Part shown: positions 10,650 to 22,999 of the stretch, one piece after another
How positions within the stretch are numbered: position 1 is the stretch's first letter
Layout: the number at the start of each line of letters is the position of its first letter
Source of the DNA: Petrosia ficiformis
Lineage: Eukaryota; Porifera; Demospongiae; Haplosclerida; Petrosiidae
Direction: 5' to 3'
Length of the DNA stretch: 64,000 bases
Assembly (NCBI GenBank): GCA_947044365.1
Contig: OX345636.1
Span: 51,702,746-51,766,745 of the forward strand
Translations under genes and position numbers: made by a program
The notes under the pieces: model-generated
What the model was told of the DNA's origin: nothing
What the model saw: the letters and a program-made list of their open reading frames with translations, nothing else
Database searches by the model: none

Positions 10650-11800
10650 CTGTATAATGAAATAAGAACAATACATGTACATGTAATAAACACTAAACAA
10701 AATAGTAATAATTAATAGTTTCACTGGTAAATGTTATTCATAATAATATCAATTGATACTATACATAATTATACAAATACTTATCACATGTGTATAATAA
10801 AATCATGTCATATCCATACTTGACTTCGCTATTTATGAATCAGGGGAGTGGTTCAATTAGACAAACAAGTATTTTATACGCACTACATGTAGATAGACAC
10901 ATACATTTCATCATTTAGATATTAATATACATGTATTATAATAATAATGAATATATCATGACTAATTATGCTTATAGTACTCAAGTCATAATATACAAAT
11001 GTAGAAGATGAAATCATAATGAAATGAATCCTAATTGTGTTCTGAGTAGAGTTTGGCCATAAACAAAGAAGAGAATAATTCATAAAGTACATTCTGATTG
11101 TTGTGTTTACAACCAGAGTTTTACAATTTGATATATAGCACAATAACTATGAGCTTTTCTATCAAAAAACTGCACATTACAAGAATCAGATTTCATTTAT
11201 ATAGTGAGGGCAGTAGCCCTTACAAAAATGTACAACAATAGATACAATACGACTACAACATATACAATAGTTAATTATTTTATTATTAACAATATTGAGT
11301 CTAAATGTCTCAGTTCATTACACTGATAATAAAATATTCGTATGGTGAGGTAAATGTTCATGATCATTAAATGTGTAGTTGAGCTCAAATTCTGTGGACT
11401 GTTTATACAACATCAGTTTCTCTTGTTTGTAACTATAAGAATCAGTTAACTCAACTTCTTGTTATAGTTGTATAAGAGTATAGGCAATGTATTGATGTAG
11501 ATACATGTACATGTGTACAGTGAAAATGAAATATAACAAGGTAGGAAGTGAATAAAAAGTGGAGAGTCCAGTATTGAAATAATAATGTATATATTGTGCA
11601 TATAAACTAGACTGTTGCAATACGATTTATTTTGGATTTCCATGATTTTGTGATTAATTTCAATACAATTGATACAGGTATAGTATCACAGAATCAAAGC
11701 CCATCCATACTGTAATATGATCAACAATGCAATTATGTTGTATGTTGGTTTACAAGTTTATAACACAATGATAAACACATATACGTACATGTACAACAGA
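10650..11800. other. Probable intron, AT-rich, nothing recognised
   Basis: Lies between two minus-strand exon candidates. Only simple AT-rich sequence and a few TACATGTA motifs are visible. Confidence 0.45.
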
Positions 11801-11802
11801 TT

Positions 11803-13120
11803 AGGGCATGAACGAATATTCTATTATTCAAATGTTTGTTCAAACATCGAGTGTTCGAATGCCAATTTCAAATAATTGAGCATGGGCATGGTCTCAATAA
11901 TTACATTCCAACATTCATGTAGATAATAAAGTAAAGGGATTGGAAACGGGCGTTCAAGGGTGAAATAAGCTACTTGGGCCCGTATTATATCTATTATACA
12001 CATTAGTTTGAAATGTTATTGAAAATGGCAAATCGATGGATAAAGTATAGAAAATGCAGTAAATAAAGGTAAGTTAGTAGCTAATGTTTTAATGCTGTAA
12101 GTTTAAATTGTGGTTTGTCTCATGACCCAATCATTCTGCTATTATGTAATGGGTCTAAATCACCATTTACGTTATTGTTGTAGGTACAGCCGATCTAGGT
12201 ACTATTCGAGCGGATGTCGATGAGTAGAGAGATTATTATTTGTACTGGAAGTCCAAACCTGGTTCGTCTCATGACTCATGTAACACACAAAATAACAAGT
12301 AGCCTGCTCACTAGGCACGCAATAGAAATTGTACTATAATACACCCATCATGCATTTCCAATCCCTTTACTTTATTATCTATGATTCCAATGTGGTTTTG
12401 CAATTTCTAGCTTAAAGGAATTAAAGCTCTGTAAAGCTTATATCAGCTATTAATAGATGTAAACAGGCAACGAAAATGTTTGACCATTTTTGCTAAAACG
12501 CACTTCGTGTTTAGTATGGTACGAAATTCAATTATAACTCACTTGGAACCTGAAATTTTTTTTAAACCTTAGAGACTTGTCCAACTCAGTATAAAATATT
12601 ATCTATACCTTACCAAAAAATAGCCAAACCATCGATTTCGTTCGTCTTGAAATATCTACAACCTTCAAAAAGAGTAGCAAACTTGAAATTTCATGTAGCA
12701 GTAGGAATAATGTCTGTTATTATATACATGTAGATGAGGTTTTGATACAGCGTTAGGTAATCTTTTGAAAGACGTGAATGTTGAACTTTCTGCACGCCAC
12801 ACCTAACTATAGGTATATATCTCCTGATAATACTCATGTGTCAACACATGGTTAAGCATTGCTGAAAGTACTACATGTACTTGTCGTGAAATAAGTGATG
12901 TGTGGCAGTTTTTTAAGAAAAGTGGACCTGGGTTGCAACTTGTAAATTCTGTTAGAAAGATTATGCTTACCACGGTGGGACAAGTAATTTAAGAGAAAAT
13001 CTCACTCGTACAATGTATTTACCCGTTTTCAATGGTGATAGTAATTGAAAATTAAAATGCTCGTTCGTTCAATAGAGAGAACATTTGTTTTAGTAAATTT
13101 CCCATTCGTTCATGCTCAAC
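11803..13120. mobile_element. Non-autonomous hAT-like element with a nested MITE
   Basis: The left end (AGGGCATGAACGAAT) and right end (ATTCGTTCATGCTC) are inverted. AACAGATT, eight bases, sits directly before the left end and again just after the right end, as expected for a hAT 8-bp target duplication. A smaller inverted-repeat element (11921-12380) lies inside. No transposase frame is recognised in the remaining interior. Confidence 0.65.
11921..12380. mobile_element. MITE with 25-bp perfect terminal inverted repeats
   Basis: The left end starts AGATAATAAAGTAAAGGGAT and the right end finishes with its exact reverse complement; agreement continues several bases further in (TGGAAA / TTTCCA). 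It is nested inside the larger hAT-like element, so it inserted later. No coding capacity. Confidence 0.85.
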
Positions 13121-15300
13121 AACAGATTACAATTTTTACATCATTGCGTACAATGTACATGTACATGTACCTTACCAGTTTTCTGATATTTTAAAACCAA
13201 AATACACTCAAATCTTGCTTCTTGAAGTCTTATTTAGTTTAGTTATTTAGTTATTTAGAATATTATTCTCATCTGTTGATGAACTAGTGGCTATTCTATT
13301 TTCTGAACTAAGCATGTATATATGATCACCACATGTCCTATAGTGATTGTGTCATAATCAATCTTCAAGTGAAGTAACTAGATTAATGTATCAGATTGTA
13401 TCAGTTTCAATTGATATATTGGAATATCATGACAGTTCTAATACAAACCATGTACATGTACTAATTACTAGAGGAGTCTGGGGAATACACCTCAAGGAAA
13501 AGTTTGACTTGAATATCATAGTATTCCACAAGGTTGTCACTTCGTTCTATATGGATTCCATAGTACAAATTACTGGCCTGTATGTGTTATCATGTATATA
13601 TACATTCAATGATCATTGATATTATATGACCTGGGGCTATACTATTGGTCACATGAATATTGATCATTTCATGCATACTTACATGATAACACAGACAGAT
13701 CTATGCTATAACTACATGTATAACATATTAAATACTGATTCAATTATTAATATATTACTAATTATAAGACAAATAAATAATAATTATAAAATACAACACA
13801 TGAAGTTACAATATGATATCCAACCTACAGGGATTAATACTTCAGGCTCCTGACACAATTCAAACTAACACATGGAAGCATCATATAGTAAATGTGTGAC
13901 TATATTCACAGTACATGTACATGGATAATCTGTTGATACTATCACTTTAGAAAGAGAAGCTACTTTAGTTGATGAGGAGTTGATTATGACAAATCCAAAG
14001 TGAGTAAACATAAACACATCGTAAGCCACACCCATCATGCAATCAAAATATTTTGCAGTGGCCATGGCTGCTTTGGGTACTGTGGTTCTTACATGTATGT
14101 CCGTGAAAATCCTCTTTTCATTGACACTTAGATCGAATTTACAGCAGATTAGTAACTAATACAATCAAGGAGGAGTTTTAGAAATCAGTTTATAATTACC
14201 AGATTAAAGACTTATCAAAGATGAGAAAATATCAAAACTGTGCATTATCTGTACATGTACATTATAATTATTCTTGTATTATACACATACACATGTAGTT
14301 ATATCACAGGAGAGGTACATGTACACTGGTTAGGGAGAATAATGCAGGAATGGCCAGTGAAACACATTCCAGTAATTTTATCCTAATTAATTATTCATGA
14401 TGGGAGGATCACTTAATATGCTTCATAATTACTGTACACAGGTTAGTGATACAATAGTACAGTATAGAATAGTGGTTAAATAGTGGGAGGGGCTAGATGT
14501 GTGAGTGATTTATCTTTTAGAGTTTTAGAACATAACTTGTACATGTAAGTCATTAATTAGTACAATGTACACGCATGTAAATGATACCTTATTTAAACCC
14601 AGTCCTAACACATACATTGTATGTATATAGGTACGTATCATTAAAGGAATAGACAATGTGTGTGCATATATTTGTCTGAATTATATTTGTGTGAGTATAT
14701 GTACATGTACATGTACATGTATGTTTGTAAATGCATGTCTGTATGTGTTTATGTTAGTGAGACAATCAAGGTAATGTGCGTATGAATAAATACTAGATTA
14801 TATCATATATTTGACCAAAACAATTACAAGTAGTTGAAACAGCAGACACATGTAGATTGTGTCACAATTCATAATTATTGTAAATGGATTAATTTACCAG
14901 CTTGTAGTGAAAAGCATGCCTCATGAATAACTAATAAGCCAAAAATTGCAGTACACTATGTATGCCTATTTCCTTTTGTAGGCCCCTCTCCCCCTACCAA
15001 ACATTTGTATATGCATAGAACCAATCATAGGAAGAGAGAAATGAAGATAGTAATATTAAACATATTGTTGAGGAACTTCATAAGACATTTACATAAATAA
15101 TGAAGACAATGTTCACAATAATGAAATATTCCTTGTCAGTATATCCACAATCAAATTACCACAAATAACATTTCATAATAATATCTAGTATATACCATCA
15201 TAATAGAATGGATATTCAATAATAATTATTAAATCATAATAACTATTAAATATTATAAAAATCATAAACCATGATATTTTAACTATTAATTTATAGGATA
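13120..15300. other. Probable intron, no gene recognised
   Basis: Several short open frames occur but none has a family resemblance or consistent splice signals. TACATGTAC clusters occur near 13150 and 14700. A minus-strand frame at 13865-14065 is rich in hydrophobics but unassigned. Confidence 0.4.
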
Positions 15301-15308
15301 AAACTTAC

Positions 15309-15413
15309 ATCGAGACATTCATTTGTCCAATTCATCTTCGTTTTAGAATCACTTAAATAAGATACCACATCCTCTTCATCTTCATAATCAATTGCATGAT
15401 ATATTCTCATATT
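15309..15413 (-). CDS. Ankyrin-like exon
   Basis: A 105-nt minus-strand exon candidate lies between an acceptor (CTATACAG) and donor GTAAGT, in phase 0-0. It encodes 35 residues including RIYHAIDYEDEEDVVSYL, which fits the first helices of an ankyrin repeat (HaAxxxxxeDVVxyL), with an acidic loop. The phase and length match the exon at 10.6 kb. Ankyrin repeats mediate protein binding; no specific partner can be inferred. Confidence 0.6.
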
Positions 15414-15785
15414 CTGTATAGAGAGCAAAGTATTAATTCATTATCCTGATATATATGTACATGTATACAATAACATCAACTGTTTCATAATGAAGAGATA
15501 AAATGTTGATATCAATCTTCATTACTGTCAGAAAAGCAGTAACCTTTAAGGTGAACTTGTAAGATACATGTAGGTAATGTTGAGAAATCCTACACTTCAT
15601 ATAAATTTAGAATTGACTAGGTATACATGTACAATTTAGATTATATATAATTGATATTCATCAAATATTTCATTGACATTTAGAAAAACAGGTTGAAGTT
15701 GAAAATAGGTTTAACAACATACTCCCTTTATAATAATTATAATTATGAATCATAAGTACATGTAATAGAATGTACATGTACAGTA

Positions 15786-15987
15786 TATGTCAATAAAATG
15801 TCACCATACAGTAACAGTAATTACCTTATTTCTATTGACAGTAAAGTATAGTAATTACTGTCTCACTACTGTGGTGTTGAATTTACATGTACAGCAATTG
15901 CTGTTAAAATTACTGTTGAACTACTGTAGTGTGGAAATGAAACTACTGAGTAATTACTGCACTGTATGGTGACTTTTTACTGACATA
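15786..15987. mobile_element. 202-bp MITE
   Basis: Left terminus TATGTCAATAAAATGTCACC and right terminus GGTGACTTTTTACTGACATA are inverted repeats with few mismatches, continuing into ATACAGT/ACTGTAT. TA lies next to each end. No protein is encoded; Tc1/mariner ancestry is possible but not proven. Confidence 0.75.
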
Positions 15988-15994
15988 CTGTATA

Positions 15995-16360
15995 CTGTAA
16001 CTAGATGTTCCTAGTACACATACATGTACCCTGCACAATACTGCATAATATTACATGTAGCTACATGTACATGTAAGTCATTCACAAAACTGGAGAATAT
16101 CTTCAGTATTTTGAATAGACTAAACTTGTTACTATAAATAATTATTATGAAGGGTGTGACTACCTAAAAAATGGTGGATTTTTCTAAACTACAGTAATAA
16201 TAATAAAAATCAGGAATTATGCATACTGTGAGCTTCTGCAAGGTATGCATATGTTATTACATGACTATTTTCTAACTGACTGATGTGTTTAGAAGATGTT
16301 AAAAGTATTGATTCCTATTTCTTTTGCATGACAAACTGACAGACAGACAGACTGACAGAC
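15995..16360 (+). repeat. Dispersed repeat, copy 1 (pairs with 55200-55540)
   Basis: Shared ordered blocks: ACTAGATGTTC, GAATATCTTCAGT, TTGAATAGACT, ATGACTATTTTCTA and CTGACTGATGTGTTTA, ending in TTTGCATGA. The two copies are on the same strand 39 kb apart. Non-coding. Confidence 0.75.
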
Positions 16361-17452
16361 TGACTGACTGACAACAAATCACTTTGCCACTTGTGCAGCA
16401 TACCACACGGGGCAATTATAATGGTATCCATTTTACCTTAATTATACTGAGTATACATGTAGAACACAAGACCAAAGGAGTGTCTCGTGTATGTCAGTAT
16501 GGTTTGAACATGTGGGTACTGATATTGAACTCTTCTCAGTATACATTATTATCTACTACTATTCATATCTAAGTACATGTATATAAAATGACACCAGATA
16601 ATATTCATCGTCATTAAATAACATCAGGGAGTTGAGTCACCCCATTGGGTGTGTGGTTACTGGTTACTACATTATGGTGTGGTTATATCTTGCTTTCTTT
16701 TGTCCAACATCACATTTGACATGCCTCTAAAAGCATACATGTACATGTATACTCTACATGTACATGTACATACAATGTACATGTACATGTATGTATTTAT
16801 AACCAGAGAATGTGAACTATATGATAAGATGTTCTATGCATACTTGTGTGCAGTTCAATGAAAGTGAGAATAGTGGATATGTTGGTTTTATAAAAGCTGA
16901 TGTGTAACACACAAAATGTTAGTACTGAAACACAAACTCATTAAATACAAATGTAACACTTCAGTAATTGATAAAAAAGGGAGTAAATTAATCTGTGTGA
17001 CAAACACAAGAAGGAAACTGTTCCCAAAAATAAAAACATTTTATGTATGTACATGTACACATACAGTGTACATAACATTTCCACATGCTTTTGTATTGTC
17101 AGAGAATTCATCCCACACATACACATGTACATGTGTACATTGGACATTTACTTTTCATTGTCCTTATATATTATTACACTTGTGTCACATACATGTACAC
17201 AGTTAAGGGAATTATTAAATTATGAGAGCTTGATGATCATTACATATAACAAGTAGGAAATAGTTCTTTTAGTTCGTGTAAAATGTAAGTTACAGTATGA
17301 ATTAAGTATAGTGTTTAACTAAACACATGTGTATGTGATAGGGTCACAATTGATCAGTCAAATAGTAAGGATCCAATGAATAGGATTATAATATTTGTTT
17401 AGTTAATGAGCAAATATTCAAATAATTATTGTTTATTTTCAAAATAATTTTT

Positions 17453-17928
17453 ATGGCCCATAGGGCCATCCCTATGATTGCTTTCCCACGGGTTCGATGT
17501 ATGTTTATATATATATATATATATGTTTGTGTCACCTACGCGAGTATGGGTTGTATACGTAGTTAAGGAAGTTACATCATTCCCGGGGGCTCGGTCAATT
17601 AATGGGCGTGGTGCGTAAAAGAACGCGCGATCAAGCTCTACACACCAGCAGAAAGAAAGCTGTTGACTGTTGAGCTTACGTAGACACTGTAACTAATAGC
17701 TAGCTATTCTGCCTGAAATATATTCCTAAAGTTCTACAAGGTCCTTTGAAAGGTCAGGAGAGTAGATAATCAAAATAATAACTATAATAAGCTGTTGTCT
17801 TTCATGCTTGATAAAGTCAGCCATGATTACTGAATTCTGGACACCACAAAGCAGTCATAAGGATACTTTTATCTTCACTTAAATTTGTAAAGCAATCATA
17901 GGGATGTTTTTTTCTCTATATACACTTG
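17453..17928 (+). mobile_element. MITE inserted in unit A (CATCCCTATGATTGCTTT family)
   Basis: The element runs from about GGCCATCCCTATGATTGCTT to GCAATCATAGGGATG, inverted termini. A second, opposite-orientation copy lies at 40724-41150 in a COPS2 intron, sharing ACGTAGTTAAGGAAGTTAC-type sequence, CTTTCTTTCTGCTGGT in reverse, and (TA)n. The empty site is preserved in tandem unit B, where the flanking sequence runs on without interruption, so insertion after duplication or precise loss from one copy is visible. Confidence 0.8.
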
Positions 17929-18065
17929 TTTATTATCATATCTTGTTTCTAGCGAAATACCAAATATTAGCTCACCATTTTCTTGTATATACACGTAAAC
18001 TACATGTAAACTACATGTAATATACATGTAGATGTTTGTAAAGACAGTCTTATAGTATGCTTGTA

Positions 18066-18115
18066 AAGTAGAGAATGGATAATGAAAGTATTATTATCCA
18101 TTCTCTACTCTACAA
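18066..18115. repeat. Hairpin in tandem unit A
   Basis: GTAGAGAATGGATAAT on the left pairs with ATTATCCATTCTCTAC on the right, with a short A/T loop. The same hairpin is retained in unit B near 19817-19866, with a few changes in the loop and outer arm. Confidence 0.75.
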
Positions 18116-18995
18116 ACATAGCAAGCCTGTAATACACAACAAGAAACTTCTCAGTGATTATAATATTATATCACATGATATCACATGTTAGGTTTCATAA
18201 ACATTAAATAATATTCAATACTACAAAATTGATTCAAATACCAAATTAATATTCTAATATTATATAATTATAATTAATATAGAGTTCATAATATTATATA
18301 TTGTTATCATTTGAATCATACTCTGAACGAGCACAGTCAGGACGGGACCCTCGCCTACGTGGCAAGTCATACAAACTATAATTTTGTTCTAAATGTTATA
18401 CATTGTATGCCAAATGATTACATGTATAACGATTATATATCATTGCTCGTTTGTATGGTCATATAATAATGAAAACATTTACTTCAGATGGTTTACTTTA
18501 TGAGTACAAAACATATAAAGTAATAATATAGTACTGGCGTGTTAGTTTGTATAGTAATATTATAATAGTTATATAAACTAACATGTCAGTACTTACTTAT
18601 TACTTTATAGCTGAAAGATTTTAGTATCATTATACTAGTCTCTTCCTTGTCTATACTATAAGTCTTACATTTTAGTCTCTATTTTATCTCAAACAAGAAA
18701 GAAAGATCCTCGATGAGTCCTGTGAAACGTTCTACAAAGAGAGCTCCTCAAAACAGTTGAGAAAACAAACGTTGCGAGTCACCTGCACAGCACATTTGAA
18801 GTAGGCAGAGCTTGATAGTAATGGAGAATGCTTGGAGCCAGTGCTCGATGCTCAGAGTTTTAAATAAATGTATATGTGTAAATGATAGGATCCTAAATGA
18901 CTAGTTAATAAATAAACTAATTGATTAATCTAGCTGGACCTGTTAATAAAGTTATTGTACATTGACTAGTTGCAATTATATTCTACATGTCAGGT

Positions 18996-20852
18996 TGACA
19001 TGCCTCTAAAGTCATATATTCTACCTGTATGTTTATAACTAGAGAATGTGAGCTGTATGATATGATGCTCCATGCATACTAGTCCAATGAAAGTGAGAAT
19101 AGTCGATGTTTTGGTTTTATAAAAGCTCATGTGTAATACACAAATGTTAGTACTGAAACACAAAGTCATTAAATAACACTTCAGTAATTGATGAAATATA
19201 TAGATAGTAATTAATCTATGTGTGACAAAAACAAGTAGAAAACTGTTCTCAAAAATTAAAACTTTTTGTGTATGTACATGTACATGTACAGTGTATATAA
19301 CATTTCCACATGCTTTTCTATGGCCAGAGAATCCATCCTACACATACATGTACATGTACATTTACTTTCATTGTCATTATACATATGTATATTATTACAC
19401 TTGTGTCACATACATGTACATGTACATGTATAGTTAAGGGAATTATTAAATTATGAGAGCTTGATGATCATTACATATAACAAGTAGGAAATAGTTCTTT
19501 TAGTTCGTGTAAAATGTAAGTTACAGTATGAATAAGTATAGTGTTTAACTAAACACATGTGTATGTGATAGGGTCACAATTGATCAGTCAAATAGTAAGG
19601 ATCCAATGAATAGGATTATAATATTTGTTTAGTTAATGAGCAAATATTCAAATAATTATTGTTTATTTTCAAAATAATTTTTTATTATCATATCTTGTTT
19701 CTAGCGAAATACCAAATATTAGCTCACCATTTTCTTGTATATACACATGTACATGTAAACTACATGTAAACTACATGTAATATAGATGTTTGTAAATACA
19801 GTCTTATAGTACGCTTGTAAAGTAGAGAATGGATAATAAAAGCATTATTATCCATTCTCTACTCCACAAGCATAGCAAGCCTGTAATACACAACAAGAAA
19901 CTTCTCAGTCATTATAATATTATATAACATAATATCACATGTTTGGTTTTCATAAATGAATATTCAAAACTACAAAAATAGATTCAAATACCAAATTAAT
20001 ATTCTAATATTATATAATTATAATTAATATAAAGTTCATAATATTATATACTTGTTATCATTTGAATCATACTGAATGAGCACCATCGGGACGGGATCCT
20101 CGCCTACGTGGCAAAGTAATACAAACTATAATTTTTTCTAAATATTATACACTGTATGCCAAAAGATTATAATAATTATATATCATTACTCATTTGTATG
20201 GTCATATAAAAATGTTTACTTCAGATGGTTTAGTTTATGTGTACAAAACATAAAGTAATAAAATTGTACTGGCATGTTAGTGTGTATATAATAGTTATTA
20301 AACTAACATGTCAGTACTTACTTTATAACTGAAACATTTTAGTATCATTATACTAGTCTCTTCCTTGTCTATACTATAAGTCTTACATTTTTGTCTCTCT
20401 TTTATCTCAAAGAAGAATGAAAGATCCTCAATGAGTCCTGTGAAACGTTCTACAAAGATCCTTAAAACTGCTGAGAAAACAAACATTGCAAGTCAGTACA
20501 TTTGAAATAGGCGGAGCTAGAATGTAATAGAGAATGCTTGGAGCTAGTGCTCGATGTTGTAGCAACCACTACCACAATATTGTTTGCTTTCATGTAGTGC
20601 TTTGCTAGCGATAGCCATGATACAGGAGCAGTTATGTTTTGATGTGTCCTCATGCTCCAAGAGTCTTCTCAAGTCTGGAAACAGTAAATGTGAGTTATAA
20701 AAATTGTAATACTTTATAACCGAAGGGTTTTAGCAAAGCCTCTTGTGTATTTTGATTCTTGTATAATTTGGTAGTAAATGAAAAGTGAACCTGTAATAAA
20801 GTTATTGTACATTGACTAGTTGCGATTATATTCCACATGTCAGGTTGAGTGA
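18996..20852 (+). repeat. Tandem segmental duplication, unit B
   Basis: Copy of unit A without the MITE. The junction motif GTTATTGTACATTGACTAGT, then TTCCACATGTCAGGTTGA, occurs at both 18950 and 20800, giving a unit of about 1.85 kb. The 20085-20790 part is also found in reverse at 58060-58795, so the unit incorporates a mobile element. Confidence 0.85.
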
Positions 20853-20859
20853 TGTCCAT

Positions 20860-22320
20860 GTTTCAAAGACTACATGTAAGATTACTTTGATATTGATTGA
20901 ACCCGAGCCACAAGGGAACTCTAACCTTCCCCTAACCCTACCCTAAATCAACCACATAATGATATTCATGAGATTTTGATGGCATTAATGCTCAGGTTTT
21001 CATGTAGGAATTTTTTTAGGGGGAAGCAATCGATCATGTGAAGCACACCACTCCTTGGAGTGTGTGGAAATATGCTCCTCCAGGATATGTTTATGATTTA
21101 TACAGTAGGTCATCTGAGGATATAGATGAGGTGTTGTTACATACATGTATTGAAGTAAATCATGCCTGAAATACATGTAAAGGGGGAACTCAATATAGGG
21201 GTCAGGAGGAATACCTGCCACACTGTATATACATTTTTTAAACAACATTTAATACATTAACTACTAAATACAGGACCTGTAAAATGTAGCTACAAAATGT
21301 CAACTGCTGGGGACTGAGGCTTTTGGAACATTGTTAAACGCTTTACCACTCAGGAGGGCCAATGAACATGTACATGTATGTTTTGGTTCTCTGATTAATT
21401 TTTCATAGCTGTACGGATTATTAGAGCTGAGAAAAATGTACCTCAGTACCCACTGATTTTGATTTATTATAGCAGAGATAATACCACAGGAATGTATATT
21501 TAACGCAGTTCTGTATGCACATAGAATTGTACTGCAACCATAAAATGAATATCAAGAATAAAGTATGAATATAATTAATGGGTAATTGTATGGTTTCTCA
21601 CTTCCGCTGTAACGCCACCTTAATCATTGTCAAGTATTTAAAAAACATTATTTCATGTAAGATATGTGGTAATAAGTTGTCATATCATGATGTGATCATA
21701 ATACTGAATTAGTATTCATATTTGTGGTTAACATAATCAATTAGTGGACTAGTCACTTAAGATACAAAAATGTACGTGACTATTAGTTGACTAGTACATT
21801 ACAATGAGATATACATGTATGTACATGTATGTGTGTATGGATGTGTGTGCATTTGTGTATGCATATGTGTGTGTTTAGTGTCATCTCAATTTCGATTTAT
21901 ATAATGTGTAATTATACCACAATTTACTAAAGATACTGGTAAGAACACACACTGACTCACTACTAAACTAAATGATCAATCATACTATATACTATAGGGA
22001 CAGTACATTAGCTAGGTGTTACAATATGTGTGAGTATATAAACAATTAACATTGAATAACAAATACAATTCCAATTATGAACACATATAACTCATTTATA
22101 ATGTAACATATGATATATTAATTAGAATTACAATTTTGATCAGTTTAGAGAAATATAGTCTTAATTATGGATCAGAGATTGAAATCAAGTTTTTATATTA
22201 CCTGATAAAGTGTTCAATAGATTATCAAATAATATATGATACATTATAATTTAGATAAACACAAACAAATGAATAAGTAAATTATACAAGTCACTGATAC
22301 TTCATTATTACATACTGTTA
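20860..22320. other. AT-rich DNA, no gene recognised
   Basis: Includes (TGTATG)-type simple sequence around 21810-21880. A minus-strand open frame at 21000-21248 has no family resemblance. Confidence 0.45.
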
Positions 22321-22327
22321 TTTACAG

Positions 22328-22410
22328 GATAGAATCACACTGCTTGATTTAACAGAGGTTAGTGAAGAACATAGAGCTCTTCAAGTAATGTTAAATATAT
22401 CACTGGAAAG
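22328..22410 (+). CDS. Exon-like block on the plus strand, unassigned
   Basis: A strong acceptor (TGTTATTTACAG) precedes 83 open bases that end AAG with a donor GTTAGT. The frame encodes DRITLLDLTEVSEEHRALQV and eight more residues. The peptide looks like ordinary coding sequence but is too short to assign. It is antisense to the ankyrin-like gene whose exon is 470 bp away, so it may be a chance open block or part of a nested gene. Confidence 0.3.
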
Positions 22411-22880
22411 GTTAGTCATATTCTGATGCTTTTAATATATTAAAAAGGTGATTAACTCATACATGCTGTGTTGTGTAATTATATATCTTTCACTTATATG
22501 TGACATATAATTGTCACTTTATTGTAAATAAGTTTGATGAAATGCTCACATTAAAACACTTGTTATTCCACCATTTTATACAGTAAACTAACTAAATGTG
22601 GTATCTAAGAAGCTTAATGATAGTTCTTCCTACATGTATAAAACAAGTAATTGGCTTAGTGTACAAAATGGTAGAATAATGAACATTTAGATATAAGTGT
22701 ATGATCAAAACTATTTTACTAGAAGTGTCCATTCTGAAAACTATATCACATATAATTATCAATAGATTATATTTTGATCCATATCACTAATTTTATGAGA
22801 GACAAGCATATATTAATTATTCATATTAATTAAAAGATAAATGGATAATAAAACTACAATATCTATCAAAATCAACTAAC

Positions 22881-22970
22881 ATGAGAATATTCGTTGTCCA
22901 CAAAGTTGTCAACAAGTCTTTGTACTTCATCTTTATCATTTCTTCTATAGGCGTTCCACAGGTCCAAATG
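22881..22970 (-). CDS. Ankyrin-like exon
   Basis: Minus-strand 90-nt block between an acceptor CTATAG and donor GTTAGT, phase 0-0. It encodes 30 residues including LWNAYRRNDKDEVQRLVDNF, compatible with an ankyrin repeat (LxxAxrxgdxexVxxLv). Its length, strand and phase agree with the exons at 15.4 and 10.6 kb. The resemblance is weaker than at 10.6 kb. Confidence 0.5.
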
Positions 22971-22999
22971 CTATAGTACAGAGTATGTCAAAATGAATT

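Larger units (their letters stand above)
16725..18995 (+). repeat. Tandem segmental duplication, unit A (about 1.8 kb plus an insert)
   Basis: Unit A is followed head-to-tail by unit B (about 18996-20852). Shared landmarks in order: CATGCCTCTAAA, AGAGAATGTGA, GGGTCACAATTGATCAGTCA, TAGTAAGGATCCAATGAATA, TTTCTAGCGAAATACC, a 20-bp hairpin near 18070 and CCTCGCCTACGTGGCAA. Unit A has about 476 extra bases at 17453-17928, a mobile element missing from unit B. No gene is recognised. Confidence 0.85.
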
